This document shows, piece by piece, positions 13,401-24,104 of a stretch of DNA of 64,000 bases. The notes below the pieces were generated by a model. The model was not told the DNA's origin. It searched no databases and saw only the letters and a program-made list of their open reading frames with translations. This DNA comes from Beroe forskalii. Taxonomy: Eukaryota > Ctenophora > Nuda > Beroida > Beroidae. Made by a program: the position numbers and the translations under genes. The stretch is taken from positions 49,449 through 113,448 of the forward strand of contig WFMF01000534.1 in assembly GCA_011033025.1 (NCBI GenBank), in the 5' to 3' direction. How positions within the stretch are numbered: the first letter of the stretch is position 1; every line of letters begins with the position of its first letter.

Positions 13401-14303
13401 GTCCCAGGTATCCTAAAGCTGTGCTCATCCTCCCCCTTTTTAACCCTCCTGTCCCAGGTATCCTAAAGCTGTGCTCCGTGCCCATCCCCTCCTCCCCCTT
13501 TTAACCCCTCCTGTCCCAGGTATCCTAAAGCTGTGCTCCGTGCCCATCCCCTCCTCCCCTTTTAACCCCTCCTGTCCCAGGTATCCTAAAGCTGTGCTCC
13601 GTGCCCATCCCCTCCTCCCCCTTTTAACCCTCCTGTCCCAGGTATCCTAAAGCTGTGCTCCGTGCCCATCCCCTCGTCGGCTGCTGAGTTCTCCAACACC
13701 TGGATTTGTCTGGGCGGGGTCCTCCTTCCCTCCCTCTACTTCCTCGTCGTCAAGACCTTCCGACTCTGCGTCTTTCCGAACTGCACGTGGGAGCTGCACG
13801 TGGCAGCGATCACCAAACTCCGACACAAGACTCACAGTCCGTGTGTGAGGCGGCAGGGGGTGTGTCATACGATCCCTATCATGGCTATCACTGCAGCTGC
13901 AGATAGCAACACTAATAAGAGACCATCCTCAGGGAATAGACTCACTATTCCTGTGTTAGAGATGCCATCATTACCACCTCTACCTTCCTTCCACACACGA
14001 TCAGATACCAACCATGGTAACGTGTTAGGTGGTAACCATGGTAACGTGTTAAGTGGTAACCATGGTAACAGTAGTGTCCATGGTAACGGTGACTTAGTGA
14101 TACCCCACTACGACTCCTATGAGTCTAACAGTCTTAGCAACTCTTCACCGCGCGAACTGCCAGTGCGGAGTAATGTGGAATCAGCTCGGCGGGGCTCCGC
14201 CTCACCAACCAAGAGGGAGCTGCCTCGAATACCCCACAAAAACGGGAACGGTCACAAAGGGGGCCTGCAACTACCCTTGTATACGGTATCAAGAGTTTCT
14301 TAG
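7486..14303 (+). CDS. Divergent class A-like seven-helix receptor
   Basis: Seven exons join in frame to 483 codons: 7486-7570, 7808-7975, 8187-8325, 9233-9317, 9578-9678, 10381-10592 and 13642-14303. TM1 has ANGSVV with the conserved Asn. TM2 has SLAFDHLFIGF with the conserved Asp. TM3 follows a Trp-rich loop, and the extracellular loop GGCYQSYLF supplies the usual Cys. TM5 has MPIVLVSISY (Pro and Tyr), TM6 VFPYFV, and TM7 WICLGGVLLPSLYFLVV. The DRY position reads DLI and NPxxY reads LPSLY, so the coupling Arg and the TM7 Asn are lost. The tail is about 190 residues, Ser/Asn-rich with NHGN repeats. A plasma-membrane receptor role is inferred; the ligand is unknown. Intron 5 ends in AC rather than AG, either a rare splice site or a sequence error. 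An AATAAA lies at 14462. Confidence 0.8.
8086..8190 (+). repeat. Tandemly copied 3' splice acceptor (x3)
   Basis: Three successive copies of a pyrimidine tract plus cgcagtgata lie just before the third receptor exon. The second and third copies extend to cgcagtgataagctacag. Only the last keeps the reading frame open into TM3, so the upstream two are decoy or alternative acceptors produced by local duplication. Confidence 0.7.
8357..8580 (+). mobile_element. tRNA-derived SINE in receptor intron 3
   Basis: An A-box-like stretch (tggtgtaatggtgttaagtc) is followed at the proper distance by a B box (gggttcgattccc). The head matches the start of the minus-strand SINE at 6.8 kb. The predicted acceptor stem does not pair (gtctgtt against aattcac), so a functional tRNA is unlikely. 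Confidence 0.6.
11360..13660 (+). repeat. 61-bp minisatellite made from an intron/exon junction
   Basis: Roughly 35-40 copies of a unit of about 61 bases, some shortened. Each unit contains the pyrimidine tract, the cctgtcccag acceptor, the first ~35 bases of the last receptor exon (gtatcctaaagctgtgctcc and gtgcccatcccctc) and again a pyrimidine run. The terminal copy is the true exon start at 13642. Sixty-one is not a multiple of three, so frames rotate from copy to copy. Long open frames inside the array on both strands are repeat artefacts. Confidence 0.9.
14032..14069. repeat. Coding palindromes GTAACCATGGTAAC
   Basis: Two perfect copies (14032 and 14056), with related words just before and after, sit in the receptor's last exon and encode the NHGN repeats. 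They also fit the RFX X-box consensus. A protein-level repeat is the simplest explanation. Confidence 0.5.
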
Positions 14304-15026
14304 CATCACAGTTTGCTCGTATCATGAGAATTGTTCCTATGCGACATCTTCAGGATAAACCACAAGCTTTGCTCACGAGTCACGAATTTGTATAGAGCTT
14401 GATGGCATTTTAGAAGCGTTGGGTTTGCGTTCTCGACGAAGTGTTCAGCAGATGACGACGAAATAAAAACTTTTTTGTGGGACGAGACCCACGACATAGT
14501 GATCTAACTATGGAAACATTATAATGCGGAGTCTGGATAGGTATAGATACGTCAGTCTAGCATCATACCAGGGCGTTAAAAACTGTATTTCACAGGTGCC
14601 AACCTGAAGATCTATGCGCCTTCGGCCCTCCAAGGCCTGGACTCTGAATACTTCAATAGGACTAACATTTAATTCAATAGTTGGATGACTCGATTTGGAA
14701 CCATGATTTGATAAACGGTTTTTATTTTTAGCTTGATTTATGTATTGTCAAATCGGTAATCGAATTAGACACAGTTTAAGAAATATGAGTATTAGTAAAA
14801 AGTTTCGTCAACACAAACAACCAAAATATAAGACACAAGCAGAAACAAATCTCATTTCATAAAAACTTAAAAACATAGAATTAGATAGGAGGTCAAAACA
14901 AAAAAGTTTTTTAAATTCAGCACTATACGTCTCTTTCCAATATTCTGATTATTCTGAGATGGAGAGCATGCTCTGAGAGGTTATCGAGCTTCTGAGGGTT
15001 TGGGGAGGTTCTCTTCACACTCTTCA
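14304..15026. other. Spacer between tail-to-tail genes
   Basis: This is the 3' flank of the receptor (+) and of the ZP gene (-). AATAAA at 14462 (+) and TTTATT at 14721 (a minus-strand AATAAA) are plausible polyadenylation signals. No other gene is seen. Confidence 0.5.
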
Positions 15027-18000
15027 TCACAACACTTGGGTCAGCACGATGAAGAGCATTGCTAGAGCTGCGGGCAACCGCTCTTCTGCAAAGTGGAGGG
15101 TTAACAGTATTAACTTTAAGATAATGGAAGAATAAACTCTGGATTTAGTCAAGAATATCTGAATTTAAATGATTTATCGGACATATGGTTAGACTTACTC
15201 ATAGCAGAGAATTAAGTTCAATAACGGTTCAATAACGTTCCATTTGGAGGCGCTCAGATTTGCTAGTTTCCTTTTTGTAGACATTCTGTACTGTAATTTA
15301 CCTGGTGGAGCTGATGAGACAGTATAGGGGCCACTGTACACATGGAACCTTTCTCTGGTCTTCAGACTGTAGCTCTTGTCTGTGTCCAGGGTTTGTCGCT
15401 TCTTTCTTGATGTATCACACACTGACACGTCTTGCTGGCAACTGAAACGGAAATGAGATCGCATCATGAGATGTACTTTATTGAAGCATTGAGTAAAACC
15501 AATCACTTGGCCGTGTGTAAAATCCATCACTTGGCGTTTGTAAAATGCATCACTTGGCCGTGTGTAAAATGCAACACTTGGCCGCGTGAAAAATCCATCG
15601 GGAGCTAAATAAATTAATTAATCAAGGTAATTAATTACCTGGCGAAGTCGGCTGCGGTCTCATCGCACAACTTCATGTAAGCATGCAAGTAGACCGGGAG
15701 ACTTGGATCGTCCAGGAAGTTGAACGTCTCCATCTCGAAGGCTTTGCTGAGTTTACCCGCGGCCTCGGTAGGTGTTATTTCTGCGTAGGTTGTATCCTCG
15801 ACACACCCGTTTGGTTGAAGTTATTCAGATTTACCTGCGGGGTGGCTGGGTCCGGGGGCTTCATTCCGTGATCCCAGTATTTTACACTTTACAGCCCATT
15901 CCTTTCTTGCCAGGCGTTGTCTGGCCCCTTGCGCCAGACAACATCCGGCAATTCATTCAAGTTCAACCAACATGGAATTGGACAATACATAATATGCCAG
16001 AATATTATGCAGTTAAAAATTTCTTGCACTCCGTGATTAAATTTGGGCTTCTTATAGCTGTTGGCTTTTCAATACTAGAAATCCTTCTCTTAAAATTAAA
16101 TAGAAATTGTGAAAGATTACCCGTTTTTGACGAGGTGGAACTCAAGGTTGGGTGTCTCAGTAATGTCCTCAACGTCTCGAGCTATGATGTCCGCAATCTC
16201 AAGGGTCAGGCTCAGTCCATCGGGCACATCCACTGTTATCTGACGGATACTTCCGTTAGCCAGAACCACTCTTTGTAAATCTAAAAGGAAATTTTATGTC
16301 ATCGTTCGGATCACGAGACTTGAAAAAAAGCAAGTTCGGTACTAGAAAAAGCATGATAAAAGCAATAAGCTATTGTAATTGAGTACTGTACTGTACCAGG
16401 AAATATATCATCTGATTGAGTGCTATCTCGACTGGAGGAGTTATTCGGGAGCTGAGAGCTGAGCCATCGAACTCAGTGTAAGCTACGAGAGAGAAGGAGA
16501 AGGCCCCCTCTTCCATATGCTCTTCTATCTCATCAGCATCGTCACTTGTCCAACTCACCATCCCAGCGTTCTCTGCGTAATACATCATTTTCAAACACAA
16601 GGAAACATTTTATCCTAATCATTGTAACGAAGATTTCGCGAGTATATTGAGAAAACCTTCTGAAGTTTTATGTGTTTGTATTTCAATTTGAAAGTAAATT
16701 AACAATTATTACCGAGTCGGGAGTAGGTGCAGTGGATTATGACTTCGAACACGTCACCCCGGCCTACCACTCCACCTGTATCCAACGTAGCACCGTACAA
16801 CTGAGTGGGGAGTGGTGTCAAATAAAACGGTGAAATATACTGAGTAACATTGATTACTGAGTAACATTGAGACTAGAGTACAGTGCAGTAGTACCACCGG
16901 ATCATCTCAAAAACTGGCACAATGATCAGGAGCAATTAGAAAGCCATGAGTAACCCTGTTGATTGGGATTCAGAAAAGACAATTCTTGATACTCAAGCAT
17001 TACATGAACATTACATGAACCAGAACAACCAAACTTCTGAAACTAAAACCTGGAGCTCAGTACCACAGTCCGTCTTGTTGATCAGTTTACAGATGTAAAA
17101 TAAGGAAAACTACCACAGTCCGTCTAGTTCAACTGAAGGTAGTCTTTTGCTGGAAATCAGGTCCATATTAGACGGTTTACTCAACATATTCTCGTAAGTG
17201 ATGTGAGAGTTGTTGTAAGCTGTCTTTGTTCCACAACTCGTGATGGGAACTGTTATTTCTAGTGCCGTCTTCTCAGGCTTACATTGGGATGCTGGAAACG
17301 CAAGGGTGATATTGATAACATTTCTGCGCTTGAAATCATGTAATATTTTTCAGAACCGGTATAAGATTTTCAAGTATAAGATGAGCCCATTCTTTCATTA
17401 ATGATTAAGAACTCATTTCCTCATAAAAAATTATTTACTCATTTAAGTTTAACTACACATTTCCTCACTAACAAATCCTTTCCTCACTAACAACTCCTTT
17501 CCTCATTAACAACTTATTTCCTCGCTAACAACTCACTTCCTCATTATCAAATCATTTCTTCACTAACAACACATTTCCTCACTAACAACTCGTTTCCTCA
17601 TTAACAACACATTTCCTCACTAACAACACATTTCCTCACTAACAACTCGTTTCCTCACTAACAACACATTTCCTCACAACTCGTTTCCTCATTAACAACT
17701 CATTTCCTCACTAACAACCCATTTCCTCACTAACAACCCATTTCCTCACTAACAACCCATTTCCTCAGTTCCATTTCCTCACTAACAAATCATTTCCTCA
17801 CTAACAACTCATTTCCTCACATCTCACTTCCTCACTAACAACCCATTTCCTCACTAACAAATCATTTCCTTACTCACAACCCATATCCTCAGTTACAACT
17901 CATTTCCTCACAGCTCATTTCTTAATTAACAACTCATTACCTCGCTGACAACTCAATTCCTCATAATAACAACACATTTCCTCACTAACACATAACAGTT

Positions 18001-18513
18001 CATTTCCTCACTCTCACTGACAACTCATTTCCTCACTAATAAGACATTTCCTCATTTCCTCACTATAAAACTCCTCAACTTACGGTCTGTGTCTGAGTCG
18101 TAGAGAGTGAAGGTATCAACTTCTTGCTGAGAATCAAATGTAACTACCATAGTGTCTTCCAAGCATGATATCACAACTGAGGATGTAGATGGGTTCAGAT
18201 GGGTTTAGATGAGAGTATAGATGGGTTTTAGATCAACCGCTTCCAAAATTGTTCCACATTTTATTGTTGTAAACCCTCAGCTTCCATAGTACCCCGTCTT
18301 CTGTTAGTGGTTCTGGTGCTCCTACTCGATCGTAACTTCGTCGTTAAACTTAACGCTACCAGTACTTCTATAACTATAAGTATTAAGTAGGTTCTTTACT
18401 CTAATTAGTAAGTTAGTATTACAGCTCCACTCAACTGTGCCTAATGGCTGAGATTCTGTCCATAGGAAGAGTGCTAGCAGGATCAACGTGGATAAAGTAC
18501 TGCTCACTTCCAT
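15027..18513 (-). CDS. ZP-domain cell-surface protein
   Basis: Minus-strand exons read: 18513 to about 18360 (signal peptide MEVSSTLSTLILLALFLW), 18176-18084, 17291-17113, 16800-16713, 16572-16387, 16280-16121, 15886-15835, 15796-15639, 15441-15302 and 15085-15027. The ZP-N half shows VPITSCGTKTAYNNSHITYE and DVFEVIIHCTYSRL. The ZP-C half shows FSFSLVAYTEF, FEMETFNFLDDPSLPVYLHA and KLCDET. A furin-like RKKR site follows the last cysteines, then a short hydrophobic C-terminus (ALAMLFIVLTQVL) suited to a GPI signal or a membrane stub. ZP proteins polymerise outside the cell after cleavage at this site. The first exon boundary is uncertain: another frame stays open for ~30 codons at 18225-18325. 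The 17113 donor fits poorly, as if one G were missing. The intron at 15797-15834 would be only 38 bases. Confidence 0.8.
15505..15605. repeat. Short tandem repeat in ZP intron
   Basis: About four copies of a 24-31-base unit containing atcacttggccgtgtgtaaa lie between ZP exons. No function is visible. Confidence 0.6.
17455..18055. repeat. ~20-bp minisatellite in ZP intron
   Basis: About 30 degenerate copies of ctcactaacaactcatttc fill most of the intron between the second and third ZP exons. The sequence is pyrimidine-rich on the plus strand and so purine-rich on the transcribed strand. Confidence 0.85.
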
Positions 18514-21167
18514 GCTGAAGTTTGACAAGTTTCACGTTTACAGTTACACTGGTAAATTTGGTCTTAATTAAATTTAAATTAACGATCTAGTGCTACGCCC
18601 TATGAAATGCGTCCATAAATATCATTAGGTATCAGTAGTCTTAGAATTGGTAAGCTTGGCACGTTCACCGCTTTTATGAGTTGAAAATGCGAAATATGAC
18701 TTGCTCGGCCAATTTGTATGGAACCTAGAAATATAATTCAGAATCAAAACGGAAGTTAGAAACTTAAAATATCGATAACTATTACTAACGAACTAACATT
18801 AACAAAGAGACGCAACCTTAGCACTGTGAGAGCAAATGCCGATCAGAGTGCCCCTGAAAGAGGATGTCAATTCTAGCTCCGATAACTGCATCACATTCAC
18901 ACATTGTTTACGTTACTGGTTACGTCATTTGGCATAAAGTAAACATTTGTAAGCGACGGTACCGGCATTTCTAAATGTATACAGGTATTATAATATTAAT
19001 GCTAGACTAATAGTAATTTGATTATTGACTCTTGGAATTGCATTGTTAAATTTAATCATTAGCACATCAACGAATTATCATTTGATTATTTTTTTTCTAT
19101 GGAATTCTAAAATACGCCAGTTCAGTTACCGAAGTTCACAGCAACCATTTTTCGACAGATGCCTATTGCCACACGTTGACGTATGGATTTATCCGTTTCT
19201 TTTATAACAGTGAGCCGGTACCAAATTAAGAGTTTTGTACCTACTTTAATTTTCAGTATTGGATGTTTTAGTGTAGTACTTTCTGTTCCGATTACGGCTC
19301 CTATTTACTTTTAGCCCTTTTAATTTTAAGTTTACTGATTCAGATTGAATAGCTGATATTAGTATTAAAAATTCAATCTTTAATTATTGAATTATTTTTT
19401 AATTTGAATTTAATATTTTCATTGTCTATAAAACAAATTTTATTTGTTTTATTAGATTCAGAATGCGGACAAGGAGGGAGGGGTCTATTAAAATGGCCGA
19501 AATTTTGCGGACGTCCAATGTCCATATTCCCCGCTGCCCGCGGCGAAACCAGGGTCCTGGTTTAGGGCAAACGTCCGTTATCGATGGCCGCTACCTTGAT
19601 CTTGTTCAACTTCACGTACAGGCCCGATGATATTGAAATTGAAGTATATTTTAGACGGACGTCCTTTAAGGATGCCCCCTATGAAAATTATGCTTAAAAA
19701 ATATCACGAATCAAATTTTCAGAAAGTTTCTTAAGTCGGAAATATACGCCGAACTTTCCCGATTTCGAGTTGATCAAGTAAGCTTTTCGTTGGACAGTTC
19801 ATTGAAGCATTGCTACAAGTCTGTTTACCGCCGTTTCTATTCAAATATCATGGGAATTGTCCACTTTGAGAAACAATGAAAAAGCTTCAATTCTTAAAAC
19901 TCTATCGACTAGGTACGCGCGTTGCGCGGCGCGCAAAATATCACAGTCTGGACTGAAAGCTGCTCTTTCCAAAGCAAATCTACCAAAAGCACACAATTTC
20001 GTCATGAATGTTGCTATATTTTGGTAGTCATGGAGCCATACACCATGTGCCAAATAATTTGTTGAGCCAATTTTGATTCCACCTGCACAGCAAATGGATT
20101 TTGGAAGAAATCTATCATAAGATAGGGACCACATTTGTCCCTGGATACACAAAGCTGATACTGTCATATGAATCATTCAACTTTCCAGCTAGAATTCTGT
20201 ACAGGAAGAAAAACTTAAAACCGATTCCAAATCATACTTACCTCCGTGTAAGATTTCCCTCATGATTCGAAACACAGTACCATCAGATAACCACAGAATG
20301 TCTCCGTGTAAGGTTTTAAAACGGGTTATTTAGCTAGAATGTATAATGAATGCCAGCTGCTAGTAAATTTTAACAAATATTGTTTGGAAAAAGGGAGTAA
20401 AAACGTCACAACATCGCGTGGATTTAAGGTACGTTGCACAATTTACAAAAAGTTAAAAATAGGAATTTGTAATTCCAACTTAAAAAGTTAAAAAGTCAAA
20501 AGTTCATGAATGATGTAAATTTTCAATCATTCCTACCCACCACAAAATTTGCAAGTGACAAATATACAAATATGTAAATAATATCTTCTTCCAACTCCAA
20601 GAGTCCATAATTAAGTCCTCTCATACAATACAGGCAATTTTCGACCAAATAGTGTCGTTTGTTTTTCACAATAACTTTAAGTTGTATTTCATGGTGAAAC
20701 CCAGTGCAAGGTTTTATTAAGAATATGAAGGGGGAAACATTAGAGCTCAAGTAGATTTTCTATGAAGTGTCGTAAATAACAGACTAGTGTCTCAAAAGCA
20801 TCTGCATGAATGCCATGAAATAGACTGGCACCAATGGTTTATACTCAAATAGTTTAAACAAAAGTTATCAACTGTCATTGGATAGCATATGTCCTGCAAG
20901 CTTCCATAGCAATGCGTATACATAAGAGACAGTTGCTTGTGTGGTGAACTGAAACGCAAACATTTGGTGATTTGATGCTAAAGAGATCGTTCAAATATTA
21001 CGTAGTCACACAGGGGGGTTCCGACTTCCGAATGATTACGTTACATGTTATTGTGACAAATACAACTACTGCAAACTTGATTACGAGGGGGGGGGGGTAA
21101 AATCGGCCAAGAACTAATTACGTAATATGTGAACGATCTCTTATAATCAAATGATTGAGTATATTGT
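18514..21167. other. Gene-free DNA upstream of the ZP gene
   Basis: No exon with recognisable domains was found. An open frame on the minus strand at 19841-20176 has no family resemblance that I recognise and no clear splice context. A short inverted-repeat element sits near the right end. Confidence 0.4.
20981..21142. mobile_element. Short MITE with AAGAGATCGTTC ends
   Basis: Inverted ends pair aagagatcgttcaaatattacgta with its approximate reverse complement at 21115-21142 (written here only as the outer motif aagagatcgttc). The element is about 160 bases and non-coding. The target duplication is unclear. Confidence 0.55.
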
Positions 21168-21177
21168 TTGCTAATTC

Positions 21178-21951
21178 CAGAGTGCCTATTTCCGGCCACA
21201 CTCACGGAGTCATCGTCAAGCTCCTCCAGTGCAGCTAGATCCACATTGGGCTCTGGGGACAGTTTCAGCTCGGACTCTGAAGGCTCCAGCGAGGAGGACG
21301 ATCCTCCTCGCCCCAAGAAGACAAGAACTGAGACCGACACCAAGTCTGACACAGTCGACCTCACGCTACCTCAGATGGAGGAGATTGACTCCGTGGGAGG
21401 GTGGACGATCCACCTCTCTCGACTTCAACGACGGTGTACATTACCAACGAGGTGGGATCGCAATTGGTGACTCTCCACGCGGCAGCCACCCAGACGGGGT
21501 ACACTGGGGAACCGGGCACGAGGTCGGGGGACGTGAGGTCGGGGACACTGAGTACCCTCGATCCCTTGACAACGGAGGGGAGATTGTGAAGCGCCTTCAC
21601 AATCTCCAGAAGGCAATCCGTTCCTTCGAGACGAGAATGGATCCAGGGCAGCTGCGGGACCATGCAGAGGCGAAGATTGAGATCAACCGCCTTGTAGAGG
21701 CGTCTTGGGATTTCCTCAACCATCACCGTGTTCAAATAAAGCGGTATGTGACCAATGTGGTCATAGAGGACCACTGGGACAGAGAGGCGGAGTACCTCCG
21801 TGAGAAATCGAATAGAGTGGTTATGCCCCTGCTTGAGATTCTTGACAGGTTCCGGGATGAGAATCTCAAGCTCGGGTGTATGTACTTGTACCGTGCCCAA
21901 TTCGGGTCTTACCGCCCCCTCCTTCACCAGCAAGGTGAAGCGAAGGGTTGA
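21178..21951 (+). CDS. Unrecognised acidic/helical protein segment
   Basis: A ttccag acceptor precedes a stretch of about 770 bases with strongly coding character. It begins Ser/Asp/Glu-rich (SSSSSSSAARSTLGSGDSF, then EEDDPPRPKKTRTET) with a possible SUMO-interaction-like DTVDLTLP. The reading then moves to the frame with VYITNEVGSQLVTLHAAATQ, and again near 21580 to the frame with EIVKRLHNLQKAIRSFE and RLVEASWDFLNHHRVQIKRY, ending at 21951. The second half looks helical. Two frame changes without good splice sites mean either a pseudogene or sequence errors; the low-quality stretch just downstream favours errors. I do not recognise the family. Confidence 0.4.
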   Translation, partial: QSAYFRPHSRSHRQAPPVQLDPHWALGTVSARTLKAPARRTILLAPRRQELRPTPSLTQSTSRYLRWRRLTPWEGGRSTSLDFNDGVHYQRGGIAIGDSPRGSHPDGVHWGTGHEVGGREVGDTEYPRSLDNGGEIVKRLHNLQKAIRSFETRMDPGQLRDHAEAKIEINRLVEASWDFLNHHRVQIKRYVTNVVIEDHWDREAEYLREKSNRVVMPLLEILDRFRDENLKLGCMYLYRAQFGSYRPLLHQQGEAKG

Positions 21952-22289
21952 TTGGAGCTACTTCGTTTCCTGGATGCTCTCCAGTTCCTGACCTGATTCC
22001 GAAGACTTGCACTGGCCGGTGACTCTTAAACTTCACAGATTCTCTGTTACATTTCACAGGAACTTGTGATAAAAATGTAGGCGTTCTGTAATGCAACGTG
22101 ATGACAAGTAATCAAAGGGAAAAACCACATTACATGACACATGCCTAATGCACCATACGCAAGCAATGCACTAGTTAATTAGGAATAATTAGGAGTTATT
22201 ATATCTCAATTATAAGCTCCAGGTTCAAACTCAGAGATATTACTTACTTTAATTAGTAAATAATACAACATGTTATCAAAATTAATACC

Positions 22290-23230
22290 AGACGATAAAA
22301 GAAACTTTTGGGTTTTTCCAAAAAAACGGGTTTTTACATTCAGGGTTGGAATAAAAGCATAAATTTTTAAAGCAATCAAAAATCATATTCTAAGGGGAAA
22401 TTGTTGCCCCAGAATCTCACAATATAGAAGAAAATTGTTTTGGTTTTAAAAAAATACTAAAACAATGAAAAGGGGGAATTAATTTAAATTTTATCAATTT
22501 GAAACTCCCAAAAAAAAGGGGAAACCAGGGATTATGGTTTATCTCAATTTATTTTTATATATAAAAATGATAAAATTTCAGATTATATTTTGTTTTAAAT
22601 TTGAAATAAAACCACCCTTAGCATTGACAATTTCCCGGGCCTTTTTGGGTAGTGCTTCAAATTTTCCCCCAAAATTGGGTTAAAAATTCCCCCAAATTTT
22701 CCCCCCTTTTGTTTCCCTTAATGTTTCCCCGGCAAATTTCCCCGGCGGAATTTTAAAAAATTCCCGGGGAAAATTCCGCGAGGGTTGGGGGGTTTTGGAA
22801 CGCCGAAGCTTCCTCTTTAGCGCAAAGCCAAGTTTAAATGGGTTTTTAAAGAGAAAATTATTTTTCAATTCACCACAAAAGACATGATGAAAACCAAAAT
22901 TTATATTTTAAATGATACCTTGCTTATCTTCAAATAAGAGATACTATGACTTTGATAACATGATAATTATCATGGTCCCCTACCTTTTTAAAATTATTAC
23001 ACCCCTGTTAAACCCATTATTACAATTTTAAATCATTTTTCCCCACTTTTTTCACTCCCTTTACAAAAGTTTAAAACCTTTTAACAGGGAAAGAGGAAAA
23101 AAAGAAAGGATAAATTTGGCCCCTTTGGCAAAGTTGGGGAGAAGGGAAGGACCATGATTTTTCACAGTGGAAAGTGAAAGCAAGGTTTAGGGGAAAATTC
23201 CCATTTTTTTTTAAAATTCAAAATTTCCAA
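22290..23230. other. Homopolymer-inflated, probably poor-quality sequence
   Basis: Nearly every base occurs in runs of 2-6 (for example cccccaaattttccccc, ttcccggggaaaattcc), unlike the flanks. Composition and texture return to normal on both sides. This looks like over-called homopolymers rather than biology, though a degenerate low-complexity repeat cannot be excluded. No gene should be called here. Confidence 0.55.
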
Positions 23231-24100
23231 AAAACATCCGGTCTTGTGATTACATGTGATTATACAAAAGTTAGATTGAGTAAGAGAAGGAGGGGCAGAG
23301 TAAAATGAAACACACATGAAAAGTGTACGTACATTATACACAAAAAGACAATGCCCTTGTATACCCACAAATCACGTGATCTATAGTCTTATTCACATCA
23401 CGCCCGTCTGTTTGGTGATTTTACCAAATATCTGAATTGTAACTTCTGCACTACTCTGACCGTCTCACATATGAGAGTTACAAGATCTGATTGTGACAGT
23501 TGAGTTCAGAGAACTCTCAGTTCAACTTGTCTTTAGTTCAGAGAACTCTCTAAAAACAACTGGTTTTATGATAAAAACCGTTACCCCATCGGTAAGGATC
23601 GTGTAAGTGAGCGGAGCACACAAAAGACCAGAAGATGTCATTAGCAGATCATTAAAACACATGATAATAACGTCACTCAAAGACATGAGTTTTATATGCG
23701 GGGTTTGTTACCTGATAGCCTAGGATGCGATATGAAGTATGATAACGACACATAATATGTTTTGTGTGACATGCCATCAAAACTCCGAATTCCTGATCCG
23801 ATGTGAGACATTAATTCAATTTGGGTATTACTGCTCAGATGATTCATTGATTATAACAAGACATCTGGAGATATCTCTGTGTCAGTTAATGAATAACTTT
23901 TCTCCAAGAAAATAATTCATTGACTGTATTGATAGGTTGAAATTAACAATACGGTCTTTCTTCATGTTATCATAAATCAGACTACATTTCCATGTACTTC
24001 ATAGACGAACACGCAGACAATATAGATGTCTGTGAGAAATAAATAACCAATAAAGCAATAAGTATTGCAACAGACTTGAATAATTATTAAATATGCTGGC
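23231..24100. other. Gene-free DNA
   Basis: Ordinary AT-rich sequence with no supported gene. Confidence 0.4.
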
Positions 24101-24104
24101 TGTA

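Noticed and set aside
19841-20176. 111-codon minus-strand open frame
   Set aside because: No family resemblance, no convincing splice or start context; left uncalled.
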